64,000 bases of DNA from Acetobacter aceti NBRC 14818 (GCF_000193495.2 NZ_AP023410.1:1860001-1924000), one strand, 5' to 3'; shown: positions 50,570 to 59,959, numbered from the stretch's first letter. Program-made: numbers and translations. The notes: generated by a model from the sequence alone, not told the origin.

Positions 50570-52741
50570 TTACCGCTCATCCTCTTTGGCCAGAGGCAGA
50601 TTCGGCACCCCGTGGCGTCCCGGTCGCATGACCCAGAGACGGTCGCCACTCCATTGCCGGTCAGACAACGTCCTTACGCCCGAATCCGTCATCCAGACGG
50701 CCACAGCCCCTTCCCGCCAGACCGCAAACCGGTCGATGGTCGGCACACCCCGACAGGACGAGCGCGCCGGAGACACCGCCACAAAGAGATCCATTCCCTG
50801 ACAGACCTCTGAGGGCAGAATGCTCTGACCATCTGTCGTATCTTCCACACGAAGCAGAACGGAATGTTTCCCACGCGTGAGAACGCACACACCCGCGGCT
50901 TCGTCCTCTCCACAGGTAAGGTCTCCGCTCGCCGTCTCGCCATGCAGCGGCAGGCTGACAATCGGACGAGCAAACGCCTGTTCCAGCGCCCTCCGCTCAA
51001 ACCAGGCGTCACGGGACTGACCGCTCATTAGCAACTGATCGCCCTCACGCACCGCAATGAGTCCACCATCAGGCGTGATAACCACGTCCGGCAGGGAATG
51101 GAAAAACGGCGTGAGAAATCCGACAAGCATCGGTGCAATGCCGAGCAGTCGCCATGTCCGGCTCCACAGGCACAGCCAGCAAAGGCCGAAAAGAAACAGC
51201 GCCAGTCCCCAGCCGGGCGTCATCGGCACGGCGATCCGGGCTGCGGGCCAATGAGCCACCATATCGGCGAGCCAGATGATGCCATCCACGCCCCACCCCA
51301 TGACATCCAGCGCCCAGCGTTCGAGGTGGACCGGCATCAGCAGAACAGCGAGCAATCCCGCCGGCATCACCCAGAGCGCCGTCATCGGGACGGCGAGCAG
51401 GTTGGCCACCACAAAGAATGGCTGGATCTCGCCAAAATGCGCCATGGAGACCGGAAGTGTCGCCGTGCCCGCCAACAGACTGGTCAAAGCAAGCGTCGTG
51501 ACATGCACGAGAAAGCGGCGACTGACCGTTCCCTCACCGTGTAGCCGCCGCAGCGGAACCCTGAGCACTTCATAGCCTGCAATCAGCGCCATCACCGCTG
51601 CGAAGGACATCTGGAACGGTACGCCCAGAATCACTGCCGGACCGGTCAGCAGCAGGACCGTTGCTGCAACAGCCAGCCCGCGCATGGAGGCGGCATTTCG
51701 TCCCGTCACAAGCGCCAGCACGACCAGACAGGCCATGATCAGACTCCGCAGAGCCGGCAGATGCATGCCGGTCATCAACACATAGACCATGCCACCCAGC
51801 AGGCCGCAGATCACCGCGATTTCCTTGCACGGCCAGCGAAGCGCCGTCCATTCAATGGAGGCAAGGCCGTAGCGGACAGTCGTAACGACCAGACCCATCA
51901 CGATCCCCAGATGCAGCCCCGCAACCGCCAGCAGATGCGACAGGCCGGATACCGAAAACGCCTCCCGGTCTTTCGGCGCAATGCCACCCGACAGGCCGAC
52001 GAGAAGTGTGGAGGCGATCGCGCCGTCCGATCCGGGCAGCACAACAGCGATCCGGGCGGCGATCGTCTCACGCAGACGTTCGAGGGTTGTCGTGGCCGTG
52101 ACCTTTCCACCATCCTCGACCAGTGTCGCGGCCCCTAGAGCCCGACCGGTTCCCGCTTCCCTGCCAAACCATGCCTCCCGTTGCAGGTCCCTCGCTCCGG
52201 GCATAACGGGAAAAGGGGGTGCTTCCAGCAAGGCACGGATGCGCAGATCATTTCCCGGTCCGAAAACCAGCGAATCGTCATCGCGCAGCCGGATACGCAG
52301 CGTCCGTTTCAGCGGCGCCATGCCTTCATCAAGCCATGTCTCGAAGCGCACATGAGACAGGGTGACGCGTCGTCCACCCGGCGCACCCTCAACGCGAGCA
52401 GGCAGCATATCCACTGCCTGAACATGGCCAGTCAGCATGACGGCACGTCGGGGCAGTTCCGGCATGGGCGGCGCGCGATGATTTTCGCTCCACGCCGCCA
52501 GAAAGCCGAGACTCAGGCACAGCAGCACGCAACCGGAAGCACGTCCTTCCAGCCGATGCCAGCCCATTATGAGGAGAGGAATAGCAAGAAGGCAGCCACC
52601 CAGAGCCCACCAGACCGCAGGCTCCGTGAGAGGCTGAAAATAGGTGAGAACACCAAGGGCGATGAAAACAGGCAGCCACAGTGGCAGTCTGTGACGTTCC
52701 GTGAGAAGCAGAGTCTGCAAGCGGGTCAGTGCGCCCTTCAC
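50570..52741 (-). CDS. comEC: ComEC/Rec2-family DNA uptake protein
   Basis: 723 residues from a GTG at 52739-52741 preceded by AGGAG; a TTG eight codons upstream lies inside the terminator of the preceding gene and is unlikely. ComEC is the inner-membrane channel for incoming single-stranded DNA. N-terminal membrane helices, an OB-like DUF4131 region (about 80-215), then the competence domain with SGLSHLLAVAGLHLGIV. The C-terminal part lacks the metal-binding HxHxDH of the beta-lactamase-like domain found in full-length ComEC; only a short remnant (DVVITPDGGLIAVREGDQ) is left, as in other alphaproteobacteria. Confidence 0.88.
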   Translation of the reverse strand: MKGALTRLQTLLLTERHRLPLWLPVFIALGVLTYFQPLTEPAVWWALGGCLLAIPLLIMGWHRLEGRASGCVLLCLSLGFLAAWSENHRAPPMPELPRRAVMLTGHVQAVDMLPARVEGAPGGRRVTLSHVRFETWLDEGMAPLKRTLRIRLRDDDSLVFGPGNDLRIRALLEAPPFPVMPGARDLQREAWFGREAGTGRALGAATLVEDGGKVTATTTLERLRETIAARIAVVLPGSDGAIASTLLVGLSGGIAPKDREAFSVSGLSHLLAVAGLHLGIVMGLVVTTVRYGLASIEWTALRWPCKEIAVICGLLGGMVYVLMTGMHLPALRSLIMACLVVLALVTGRNAASMRGLAVAATVLLLTGPAVILGVPFQMSFAAVMALIAGYEVLRVPLRRLHGEGTVSRRFLVHVTTLALTSLLAGTATLPVSMAHFGEIQPFFVVANLLAVPMTALWVMPAGLLAVLLMPVHLERWALDVMGWGVDGIIWLADMVAHWPAARIAVPMTPGWGLALFLFGLCWLCLWSRTWRLLGIAPMLVGFLTPFFHSLPDVVITPDGGLIAVREGDQLLMSGQSRDAWFERRALEQAFARPIVSLPLHGETASGDLTCGEDEAAGVCVLTRGKHSVLLRVEDTTDGQSILPSEVCQGMDLFVAVSPARSSCRGVPTIDRFAVWREGAVAVWMTDSGVRTLSDRQWSGDRLWVMRPGRHGVPNLPLAKEDER

Positions 52742-52757
52742 CGGCTCGCTACTCCTG

Positions 52758-52793
52758 AAAAACAAAAAGCCCGCACTCTATGTGCAGGCTTTT
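52758..52793 (-). terminator. Intrinsic terminator after the PDV-repeat gene
   Basis: Minus-strand AAAAGCCTGCAC / GTGCGGGCTTTT (one mismatch) with a five-base loop, followed by TGTTTTTC. It lies 70 bases after the stop of the gene at 52865 and ends just before comEC. Confidence 0.85.
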
Positions 52794-52864
52794 AAGCTGG
52801 TCGCCAAGAGATGCCGACGGACAGCGCTATTCCACCGTCAGCACACTCCGCAGACTTCGTTTGC

Positions 52865-53305
52865 TCAGGGTTTGATGCGACGTCCTTCGGACGCACCGAA
52901 AAAGACGCAATGCGCGAAGAGATCTTCGGAATAGCCTTCAAGGTCGGGATTGGCGGCCAGATAGGCCTTGCCGTCAAACGCCGCGTTGGGATTGCGACCT
53001 TCGCGGAAGCCGTTCATCTGATAGTGTGTCGCCGGGTCGATACCTGCGCCCGCCACGTCCGGGTAAGTCTCAAGATACCACTCGGCATCGAAATACAGAG
53101 CTTCCGGCACGGGAGCGACCTTGACCGGAACAACGACCTCAACCGGCGTTTCCGCGGCTTCAACTTCAACCTCTGAAAGAAGATCTTCCTTACTGGCCCG
53201 GCTTTTTCTCGCTGTAGCTGTTCCACCCGAAGCCGTGGCGGACTTCGTTGCTGCTAACCGTGTTTTTCCTGCTTTCGCTGCCTTCATCACACTGGCTCGT
53301 GCCAC
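52865..53305 (-). CDS. Small protein with two FD-x-x-YL-x-x-(Y/N)PD repeats
   Basis: 146 residues from a GTG at 53303-53305 with GGAG eight bases upstream; a GTG seven codons earlier and an ATG six codons later are alternatives. A basic, low-complexity N-terminal half (AKAGKTRLAATKSATASGGT) is followed by an acidic/valine stretch and then a tandem repeat: FDAEWYLETYPDVAGAGIDP with HYQMNGFREGRNP, and FDGKAYLAANPDLEGYSED with HCVFFGASEGRRI. Such repeats usually occur inside large secreted or polysaccharide-related proteins; a stand-alone copy is uncommon. No signal peptide. Function unknown. Confidence 0.75.
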   Translation of the reverse strand: MARASVMKAAKAGKTRLAATKSATASGGTATARKSRASKEDLLSEVEVEAAETPVEVVVPVKVAPVPEALYFDAEWYLETYPDVAGAGIDPATHYQMNGFREGRNPNAAFDGKAYLAANPDLEGYSEDLFAHCVFFGASEGRRIKP

Positions 53306-53469
53306 GAACTCTTCTCCTTGGTTCACCGAAGCCTGTAAATCGGCCTAATAAAGTCGGAAATTTAACAATCTGGTCAGGAATGACAATGCAACAGAACACG
53401 AGAATTGCGTTAAAAATAGGACCCGAACGATTTATGTTTCTCCTTCTTTATTTCGGAATGTAATTCTCC

Positions 53470-54870
53470 TTGGCCAAACAACCTCTTCACCGTTTCGTCT
53501 GCCAGTCCTGTGGCGCAGTCTATCCCAAATGGTCCGGAAAGTGCGAAGCCTGTCATGAATGGAACACCATTGTTGAGGAAACGGTCGAACCGACCGCCTC
53601 GCGAGCCAGCAAATCCAAGCGACGCCTGACCTTTTCAGGTCTGGAAGGCAGCGCCGAACCGCCGGCGCGGATCGGAACCAGCATTGCCGAACTCGACCGC
53701 GTACTGGGAGGGGGGCTCGTTCCTGCATCGGTGGTTCTGGTGGGGGGTGATCCCGGCATCGGCAAATCAACATTGCTGCTCCAGACGGCCTGTCGGCTTT
53801 CGGCCACGGGGCAAAAAGTGATCTATATTTCAGGCGAAGAGGCCATCGAGCAGATCAGAATGCGGGCCAGACGGCTTGAACTGCACGCGCCAACACTGGA
53901 ACTGGCTGCTTCCATCAATGTTTCCGACATCGCCGCGACCCTTGAAACCGACACGCCGCCGGGTCTCGTCATCATCGATTCGATCCAGACCATGTGGCTC
54001 GACACGATCGAAAGCGCTCCCGGCTCCGTCGCACAGGTCAGGGCCTGCGCCTTTGAGCTGATCCGTCTGGCAAAAAAACGTGGGTTTGCGCTGATTCTCG
54101 TCGGCCATGTGACAAAAGAGGGCGGTCTGGCCGGGCCGCGCGTGATGGAGCACATGGTTGATGCCGTGATGTATTTCGAAGGCGATCGCGGACACCAGTT
54201 CCGTATCCTTCGCGCCGCAAAAAACCGTTTCGGGGCGACCGATGAAATCGGCGTCTTCGCCATGACCGACCGCGGTCTTGTTGAAGTGCCGAATCCTTCC
54301 GCGCTATTTCTTGCCGAACGACACGGCAATATCGCCGGGTCCGCCGTGTTTGCCGGTCTGGAAGGCACGCGCCCCGTCCTGCTGGAAGTGCAGGCGCTGC
54401 TGTCCCCCAAGGCCGGTGACGGCAGTCCACGCCGCGCCGTGGTCGGCTGGGATACCGGACGGCTATCCATGCTGCTGGCCGTGCTTGAGGCCCGATGTGG
54501 GCTTAAACTGGCGGGCATGGATGTTTATCTGAATTTTGCCGGTGGTCTGCGCGTCACGGAACCCGCCGCCGATCTGGCCGCCGCCGCCGCCATCATCTCC
54601 GCCGCCACAGGCCAGCCCACCAGCGCAGGGTCGGTCTTTTTTGGCGAGATCGGTCTTTCCGGCGAGATCAGACAGGTGCCGCAATCTGATCTGCGTCTGC
54701 GAGAAGCCCAGAAACTCGGTTTCACCACCGCCGTTTCGCCACGGCGTGTGGCCCGGGGAGCCGCCCGCACAAAGCCGCCCGCCGGTCTGGAGTTACAGGA
54801 ACTCGGACATCTTTCCAGTCTGGTGGCCGCGATGGGCGGAAATGGCACGCGGGAACCAGAAGAGGACTGA
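53470..54870 (+). CDS. radA: DNA repair protein RadA
   Basis: 466 residues with a TTG start at 53470, giving MAKQPLHRFVCQSCG, the expected N-terminus; a stop lies just upstream in frame. RadA is a hexameric helicase helping branch migration in recombination. Zinc finger Cys11, Cys14, Cys25, Cys28; RecA-like ATPase with Walker A GGDPGIGKSTLL and the RadA-specific KNRFG; C-terminal Lon-like domain with GEIGLSGEIRQVPQ. Followed by two nested hairpins. Confidence 0.96.
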   Translation: MAKQPLHRFVCQSCGAVYPKWSGKCEACHEWNTIVEETVEPTASRASKSKRRLTFSGLEGSAEPPARIGTSIAELDRVLGGGLVPASVVLVGGDPGIGKSTLLLQTACRLSATGQKVIYISGEEAIEQIRMRARRLELHAPTLELAASINVSDIAATLETDTPPGLVIIDSIQTMWLDTIESAPGSVAQVRACAFELIRLAKKRGFALILVGHVTKEGGLAGPRVMEHMVDAVMYFEGDRGHQFRILRAAKNRFGATDEIGVFAMTDRGLVEVPNPSALFLAERHGNIAGSAVFAGLEGTRPVLLEVQALLSPKAGDGSPRRAVVGWDTGRLSMLLAVLEARCGLKLAGMDVYLNFAGGLRVTEPAADLAAAAAIISAATGQPTSAGSVFFGEIGLSGEIRQVPQSDLRLREAQKLGFTTAVSPRRVARGAARTKPPAGLELQELGHLSSLVAAMGGNGTREPEED

Positions 54871-54899
54871 AGACGGATAAATAAAACACCGGTCTTCAG
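54867..54899 (+). terminator. Hairpin overlapping the radA stop codon
   Basis: CTGAAGAC and GTCTTCAG, perfectly complementary, 17-base loop; the TGA stop is within the left arm. No U-run follows directly. Confidence 0.35.
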
Positions 54900-54911
54900 C
54901 GCATTTGCAGG

Positions 54912-54945
54912 AAGGATCGTTGTTTTCCAAAAAACAGCGATCCTT
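54912..54945. terminator. Bidirectional hairpin between radA and the OmpA-like gene
   Basis: AAGGATCG-TTGTTTT pairs with AAAACAG-CGATCCTT, a long stem with an A/T-rich upper part. It lies between convergent genes and can serve both; the U-tracts are imperfect. Confidence 0.65.
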
Positions 54946-54962
54946 TCTACCTCTGGATTTTC

Positions 54963-55778
54963 CTATTTTTCCGCCGGAGCCTCATCGGAGCGGCGGATAT
55001 CCGCCCGATCTGCAGGCGTCTCGATCCCGGTCTTGTTTGGCAAACCGATCACACGGACATAAATCCGCGTTGACGGAATGCCTGCGTTCATCAGAACGGC
55101 ACGGATCACCAGCCCACGGCTCAGCGACATACGACGCGGACGAGACAGGTCATTGGGCACGCCACTGGCCGTGACATCGACGAGCGCCCTCACATCCGGA
55201 TGCTCTTTCAGCATATTGGCGAACGCCAGAATGCCGTTTTTCGTTTCCGGATTGAGCTGGGCCGAATCCGCACCGAACGTCACCCGCAATCCGCCGCCGA
55301 TGGGCAGCACGTCACCCTTGGCGTCTTTTGACGGCTGAGGATCGGGCGGAATCGGGAAAGGATGCAGTTCAACCGGGATCACGATCGGCGTCAGCACGGG
55401 CGGTGGTGGTGGAGCTGCCGGAATCGTTGCTGCCGGTGGCGGCTTGGCGGGTTTCGCTGCGGAAGACGCTGCCCTGGCCGTTGAGGCCGTAGGAGCCGCG
55501 TTCTGTGTCTCCGATTTAGTTGGAGCAGGAGATTTTCCGGTTTTCTGAACCGGGGCCGCCTGCCTGTGGACAGGTTTTTTCGCTGGTCCAGCCTCGGTTT
55601 TCGGCGTTTCCGGCGCAGCCCCACCCAGCGCACCGAGCGCCGACGTGTCCGTGGTGATCTGCGCGTGCGCCGTATCAGCCCCGCCAGCCGCCGCCAGTCC
55701 CGCAATCACCAGCACGCCGGTCATCGCCAGCAGACGACGGCCTTCGGGCTTATGAAAAGACTTTCTCAAACCACTCAT
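54963..55778 (-). CDS. OmpA-like periplasmic protein
   Basis: 271 residues from the ATG at 55776-55778 (MSGLRKSFHKPEGRRLLAM); the frame is open 18 codons further. A signal sequence (GVLVIAGLAAAGGADTAHA) precedes a long Ala/Pro/Lys-rich spacer (residues about 55-160). The C-terminal 110 residues look like a divergent OmpA/MotB peptidoglycan-binding domain (RVTFGADSAQLNPETKNGIL, RPRRMSLSRGLVIRAVLMNAG, IYVRVIGLP). Probably tethers to the cell wall. Exact role unknown. Confidence 0.75.
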   Translation of the reverse strand: MSGLRKSFHKPEGRRLLAMTGVLVIAGLAAAGGADTAHAQITTDTSALGALGGAAPETPKTEAGPAKKPVHRQAAPVQKTGKSPAPTKSETQNAAPTASTARAASSAAKPAKPPPAATIPAAPPPPPVLTPIVIPVELHPFPIPPDPQPSKDAKGDVLPIGGGLRVTFGADSAQLNPETKNGILAFANMLKEHPDVRALVDVTASGVPNDLSRPRRMSLSRGLVIRAVLMNAGIPSTRIYVRVIGLPNKTGIETPADRADIRRSDEAPAEK

Positions 55779-55891
55779 GCAAAAAGGCCTCGGGACAACG
55801 TGGACCGGATGATCCTGCGGCAAACACTGCATAGCCCGGGATCACGGAAAACCGCCTTCGAGGATTGACTCGAAAAGTGGCAAACGAAAGA

Positions 55892-56725
55892 TCAGGCGGC
55901 GGTCAGACCATCCACCACAATTTCCCGCAGCTTGCCGTGCATATGACCGTTGCCAGCCACGATCAGCACGTCATCGGGCAGATCATTCAGGTCGTTGCCA
56001 TCCGGATCGGTGCAGTGACCACCTGCTTCACGCACCAGCAGGGCACCGGCAGCGCAATCCCACGGCTTGATGCCGAATTCCCAGTATCCTTCGTAACGGC
56101 CAGCGGCAACCCATGCCAGATCAAGAGCCGCCGCACCGAAGCGACGGATGCCCGCCACCTGCGGCATCAGCGTGCCCATGACGCGGGCAAATGGCAGGCG
56201 ACGCTTCGGAGACACCTTGGCGAAAGGAATGCCGGTCGCAAACAGCGATTCCAGCATCTCGCGACGTGCCGAGACGCGGATGCGCCGGTCGTTCAGATAA
56301 GCGCCTACGCCCTTTTCCGCCCAGAACATCTCACCTGCTGCCGGGTTGTAGACCACAGCCGCGACCAACTCGATGGAACCGTCCGGAAGGCGACGCTGTA
56401 GGCCGATGGAAATCGCCCAGTGAGGAATGCCATGCAGGAAGTTGGTTGTTCCATCGAGCGGATCAACCACCCAGCGCCACGTCCAGTTGTCACCACCCGA
56501 TTCGCCGCTCTCTTCCATCAGGAAGGCGTAGCCAGGACGTGTCCGCTCCAGCTCTTCCTTGAGAGTGCGCTCGGCGCGCAGATCGGCCTGCGACACGAAG
56601 TCACCCGGTCCCTTGATGCTGACCTGAAGCTGCTCGACCTCGTTGAAGTCACGCAGAAGACGCTTCGCTGCCTTTTCGGCGGCGGCCTGCATCACGGTCA
56701 TTACGGGAGAAAGACGCATCGCCAC
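55892..56725 (-). CDS. suhB: Inositol monophosphatase family protein
   Basis: 277 residues from a GTG at 56723-56725 (AGGATC upstream); the ATG two codons later is possible. Mg-dependent phosphatase fold: LMEESGESG supplies the metal-binding glutamate, VVDPLDGTTNFLHGIP the DPxDGT motif and FGIKPWDCAAGALLVREAGG the third metal site. The substrate may be inositol phosphate or another sugar phosphate, and SuhB also acts with the Nus factors on rRNA in E. coli. 86 bp after efp, same direction. Confidence 0.9.
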   Translation of the reverse strand: MAMRLSPVMTVMQAAAEKAAKRLLRDFNEVEQLQVSIKGPGDFVSQADLRAERTLKEELERTRPGYAFLMEESGESGGDNWTWRWVVDPLDGTTNFLHGIPHWAISIGLQRRLPDGSIELVAAVVYNPAAGEMFWAEKGVGAYLNDRRIRVSARREMLESLFATGIPFAKVSPKRRLPFARVMGTLMPQVAGIRRFGAAALDLAWVAAGRYEGYWEFGIKPWDCAAGALLVREAGGHCTDPDGNDLNDLPDDVLIVAGNGHMHGKLREIVVDGLTAA

Positions 56726-56811
56726 GACATTTGATCCTGTAGGAAAGCGGAAATTGGAACCGCCGGGATTGGAAAACGCACCCGGCGATGGTCAGTGTCG
56801 GACGAAATCCC

Positions 56812-57378
56812 TCAGGACTTCGCACGCTCCACATAGCTGGCGTCATCCGTGCGGACCACGATGCGCTCGCCCGCCTCGATGAACGGCGGCACCATGGTCT
56901 TTACACCATTGGACAGCTTGGCAGGCTTGTAGGACGAGCTGGCCGTCTGGCCTTTCACCACCGGATCGGCCTCGATGATCTCGAGCGTCACCTGCGGCGG
57001 CAGCGTCACGGCAACCGGATCGCCTTCGACGAGGTTCAGGTTCAGCACCATGTTGTCCTGCAGGAACGGCGCCTGATCACCCAGCAACTCGACCGGGATC
57101 ATGAACTGTTCGAATGTTTCCGGGTCCATGAGAACCAGCGTTTCACCATCGGTGTAGGAATAGTTGTATTCCTTGTCCTCGGTGATCAGACGCTCGACCG
57201 TATCAGCCGTACGCCAGCGCTCATTGGTCTTGTTGCCCGTCTTCAGGTCACGCATTTCAACCTGAATAAACGCGCCGCCCTTGCCTGGCGTGATGATCTG
57301 CTGCTTGAGAACCGTCCAGCGACGGCCGTCATGCTCAATGACCTGGCCCGCGCGGATCAGGTTTGCCTGCTGTTTCAT
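56812..57378 (-). CDS. efp: Elongation factor P
   Basis: 188 residues, standard length. Relieves ribosome stalling at polyproline stretches. The N-terminal KOW-like domain carries the loop TPGKGGAFIQ with the lysine that is modified in many bacteria. Two OB domains follow, ending VRTDDASYVERAKS. The modification genes epmA/epmB are not adjacent, and poly-Pro-rich proteins (for example the OmpA-like neighbour) are likely clients. Confidence 0.97.
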   Translation of the reverse strand: MKQQANLIRAGQVIEHDGRRWTVLKQQIITPGKGGAFIQVEMRDLKTGNKTNERWRTADTVERLITEDKEYNYSYTDGETLVLMDPETFEQFMIPVELLGDQAPFLQDNMVLNLNLVEGDPVAVTLPPQVTLEIIEADPVVKGQTASSSYKPAKLSNGVKTMVPPFIEAGERIVVRTDDASYVERAKS

Positions 57379-57774
57379 AATTTATCCCTGAAGAAGGAAA
57401 CACTGGGGATCAAAGGCGGGCTTCTACCCTTCGGACGGCTGAAGAGCAAGGTCAGACCAACGGTATTACCGCCTGACAGCTTTGCCGAATGGAATTGCCG
57501 GAACATATCCTGCATCCCTCAAAGGCCTGCCGTTTGAAATCCTGCACTCCGAAAAAAGAAGACAGCGAGTTGCGAACCCTGATGGACGTGCCTCGAAAAT
57601 CGGGTGGTTCCACAGGTTTCAGTCAAACAGTCTATCAGCAGGCTCGCATCGCCACCTGAACAGGCGGGATGGTTTCCGCACGCGCCGATACCCGGCGGCC
57701 AAGACTGATGACCAGATCTCATCATATTGTATGAAAGTGTTTCTCACTGACGATTTACCCAATGCCGGTAAATA
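57379..57774. other. Intergenic region efp to tRNA-Pro
   Basis: 396 bp with no gene I can support. It carries the efp promoter region and an ATTTACC / GGTAAAT inverted repeat (57753-57773) immediately 3' of the tRNA, which may help end or process the tRNA transcript. Confidence 0.4.
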
Positions 57775-57848
57775 TCGGGCAGGCGGGATTCGAACCCACG
57801 ACCCCCAGTCCCCCAGACTGATGCGCTACCAGGCTGCGCTACTGCCCG
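57775..57848 (-). tRNA. tRNA-Pro (anticodon GGG)
   Basis: Full cloverleaf on the minus strand: acceptor CGGGCAG / CTGCCCG, D-arm GCGC-AGCCTGGTA-GCGC, anticodon stem TCAGT / ACTGG with loop CTGGGGG (anticodon GGG), T-arm GTGGG-TTCGAAT-CCCGC, discriminator A. The 3' CCA is not encoded. A promoter sits immediately upstream (57867-57895). Confidence 0.97.
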
Positions 57849-57866
57849 TCAGTAATGAACGGCCAC

Positions 57867-57895
57867 TCTCTAGCAGGCTTGCCGACCCTCCACAA
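57867..57895 (-). promoter_or_regulatory. Promoter of tRNA-Pro
   Basis: Minus-strand TTGTGG (57890-57895), 17-base spacer, TAGAGA (57867-57872), placing the start site about ten bases before the mature tRNA 5' end. Confidence 0.55.
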
Positions 57896-57938
57896 GAGAG
57901 GTTCGACAGCATCCGCACGGCAAATGTAATCTACCGCT

Positions 57939-58496
57939 TCAATCGACCGTCAGGCTGGCCTTTACCTCAGCCAGCCGATGCAGAATATCTTCAAGACTTT
58001 TCCGCATCCGGTCATGCTCACTCTCGAGCTGTTCGTCGCGCACGGTTACCGTAACAATCTGCGGTTCCGGCTGCACGACGGGCGTGACTGGCAGCACTTC
58101 ATCCTGCGGCGGAGGCACTTCCGGCCCAGACACCGTATCGGACACCGAGGCCTCAGTAGCCTTGCCGCTGACTTCCTCTTCCAGTCCTTCCGGCCCCTTT
58201 TCACGGAGAACGCGCTGAACACCCTTGATGGTGTAACCCTTGACGTAGAGCAGTGTCGCAATCTGCCGGAGCAGATCGACATCTTCCGGTCGGTAGTAGC
58301 GACGTCCACCACCCCGCTTCAGGGGACGGACCTGTTCAAACCGCGTTTCCCAGAAGCGCAGCACATGCTGCGGCACTTTCAGCTCATCAGCAACTTCACT
58401 GATGGTCCTGAAGGCCAGAGGCCCCTTACGTCCACGAATCTCGTCGTCTGCTTCCTGCGTGTCTGGCGCGGTTTCCGGGTTTTCTTCAATACTCAT
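57939..58496 (-). CDS. MerR-family transcriptional regulator
   Basis: 185 residues. N-terminal winged helix [20 protein letters not shown] (residues about 29-48) with WETRF and [10 protein letters not shown]; the C-terminal half is acidic and proline-rich without metal-binding cysteines and ends in a helix. This is the conserved MerR protein that follows ihfA in alphaproteobacteria; its target is not known. Its ATG overlaps the ihfA stop by four bases (ATGA). Confidence 0.92.
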   Translation of the reverse strand: MSIEENPETAPDTQEADDEIRGRKGPLAFRTISEVADELKVPQHVLRFWETRFEQVRPLKRGGGRRYYRPEDVDLLRQIATLLYVKGYTIKGVQRVLREKGPEGLEEEVSGKATEASVSDTVSGPEVPPPQDEVLPVTPVVQPEPQIVTVTVRDEQLESEHDRMRKSLEDILHRLAEVKASLTVD

Positions 58497-58786
58497 TCAG
58501 ATGTACCGTTAACGGCTGCCCGCAGGATATGGCTGGGCCGGAAGGAAATTACAGACCGGGGAAGAATGGGAATCTCGACCCCGGTCTTGGGATTCCGACC
58601 ACTGCGCTGGCCTTTCCGGCGCACCATGAAGGTGCCGAAGCCGCTGATCTTCACCGATTCCCCGGATTCAAGCGCAGTCGCCATTGTTTCAAGGACGGCT
58701 TCCAGCAACGCCACGGACTCACTCCGGGACAGGCCGACTTCCGTATAGATGTGTTCCGCCAGACTGGCGCGCGTTACCGTGCTCAT
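58493..58786 (-). CDS. ihfA: Integration host factor subunit alpha
   Basis: 97 residues. DNA-bending protein. Starts [20 protein letters not shown]; the arm region [21 protein letters not shown] with the intercalating proline is intact. Overlaps merR by four bases. It is separated from fabH upstream by a terminator, so it needs its own promoter, which I could not pinpoint. Confidence 0.96.
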   Translation of the reverse strand: MSTVTRASLAEHIYTEVGLSRSESVALLEAVLETMATALESGESVKISGFGTFMVRRKGQRSGRNPKTGVEIPILPRSVISFRPSHILRAAVNGTSE

Positions 58787-58836
58787 GATTGCAGGGTAAC
58801 ATGCTGATACGGGCCGTCAATTATATCGTGCAGGAG

Positions 58837-58867
58837 AAAAATCGTCCGCCAAGATGAATTGGCGGAC
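58837..58867 (-). terminator. Intrinsic terminator after fabH
   Basis: Minus-strand GTCCGCCAA / TTGGCGGAC, nine perfect pairs, six-base loop, then GATTTTT. It begins 14 bases after the fabH stop and splits fabH from ihfA. Confidence 0.88.
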
Positions 58868-58880
58868 AGGACGAACGTCC

Positions 58881-59846
58881 TCAGATCCGGACCAGCGCCG
58901 ATCCCCAGGTCAGTCCACCACCCAGCGCTTCCATCAGCACCAGATCGCCCCGTTTGATCCGTCCGTCACGCATCGCTTCATCCAGCGCCAGCGGAATGGA
59001 CGCCGCCGAAGTGTTGGCATGGCGATCCACCGTGACCACCACCCTTTCCATCGGCATCTTCAGCTTGCGGGCAACGCCTTCGATGATCCGGATATTGGCC
59101 TGATGCGGCACCAGCCAGGACACATCGGACGCATCGAGGCCCGCACTTTCGAGCGCTTCATCCACCGAAGACGCCAGCTTCGCCACGGCGTGCCGGAAGA
59201 CCTCCCGTCCGTTCATGCGCAGATGACCGGTGTGATCAGGCCGCCCAACAGCGCCGTCAACATACAGAATGTCGCCAGTCGAACCATCGGCGTGCAGGTG
59301 TGTGGAGAGAACGCCGCGCTCACCGGGATCGTCGCTCGCCTGAAGCACAACGGCTCCGGCGCCATCGCCGAACAGCACAGCCGTCCCACGATCAGACCAG
59401 TCGAGAATGCGGGAATAAACTTCACTGCCGATCACGACGACGCACTTCGCGTTACCGGCGCGGATGAACGCATCGGCCGTGGACAGCGCGTAGATGAAGC
59501 CACTACACGCAGCGGCGATATCGAATCCGAATCCGTTGGTCACACCAAGATCAGCGAGGACACGCACCGCTGTCGCCGGAAAAACCTGATCGGGTGTTGA
59601 TGTCGCCACGATGACTGCACCGACATCAATCGAATCGATACCGGCAAAATCTAGCGCCCGCTGAGCTGCACGGGACGCCATGTAAACTGCGTTTTCCTGA
59701 CCGTTGACGATATGCCGCTGACCAATGCCAGTGCGACCGCGAATCCATTCATCCGACGTATCGAGGCGCTCGGAGAGCTCATCATTAGTAACAATTTTCT
59801 CAGGGAGATAACTGCCAACGCCAACCAGCATGGAACGTATCGTCAT
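58881..59846 (-). CDS. fabH: Beta-ketoacyl-ACP synthase III
   Basis: 321 residues from the ATG at 59844-59846, preceded by AAGG eight bases away. Starts fatty acid synthesis by condensing acetyl-CoA with malonyl-ACP. Catalytic triad: Cys in AAACSGFIYAL near residue 113, His in VPHQANIRII and Asn in HANTSAASIPLAL. Downstream of plsX (113 bp), the standard pairing of acyl chain start and phospholipid synthesis. Confidence 0.97.
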   Translation of the reverse strand: MTIRSMLVGVGSYLPEKIVTNDELSERLDTSDEWIRGRTGIGQRHIVNGQENAVYMASRAAQRALDFAGIDSIDVGAVIVATSTPDQVFPATAVRVLADLGVTNGFGFDIAAACSGFIYALSTADAFIRAGNAKCVVVIGSEVYSRILDWSDRGTAVLFGDGAGAVVLQASDDPGERGVLSTHLHADGSTGDILYVDGAVGRPDHTGHLRMNGREVFRHAVAKLASSVDEALESAGLDASDVSWLVPHQANIRIIEGVARKLKMPMERVVVTVDRHANTSAASIPLALDEAMRDGRIKRGDLVLMEALGGGLTWGSALVRI

Positions 59847-59959
59847 CCGGCACACCTTCAGGACACGGGGGGCAATAACAACCCTCGCCCGCTGTCTTCA
59901 GTCACAGAAACCACGTAAAATTACTGAAAAACTATCAGCACAGACCACTGAGCCAGCCG

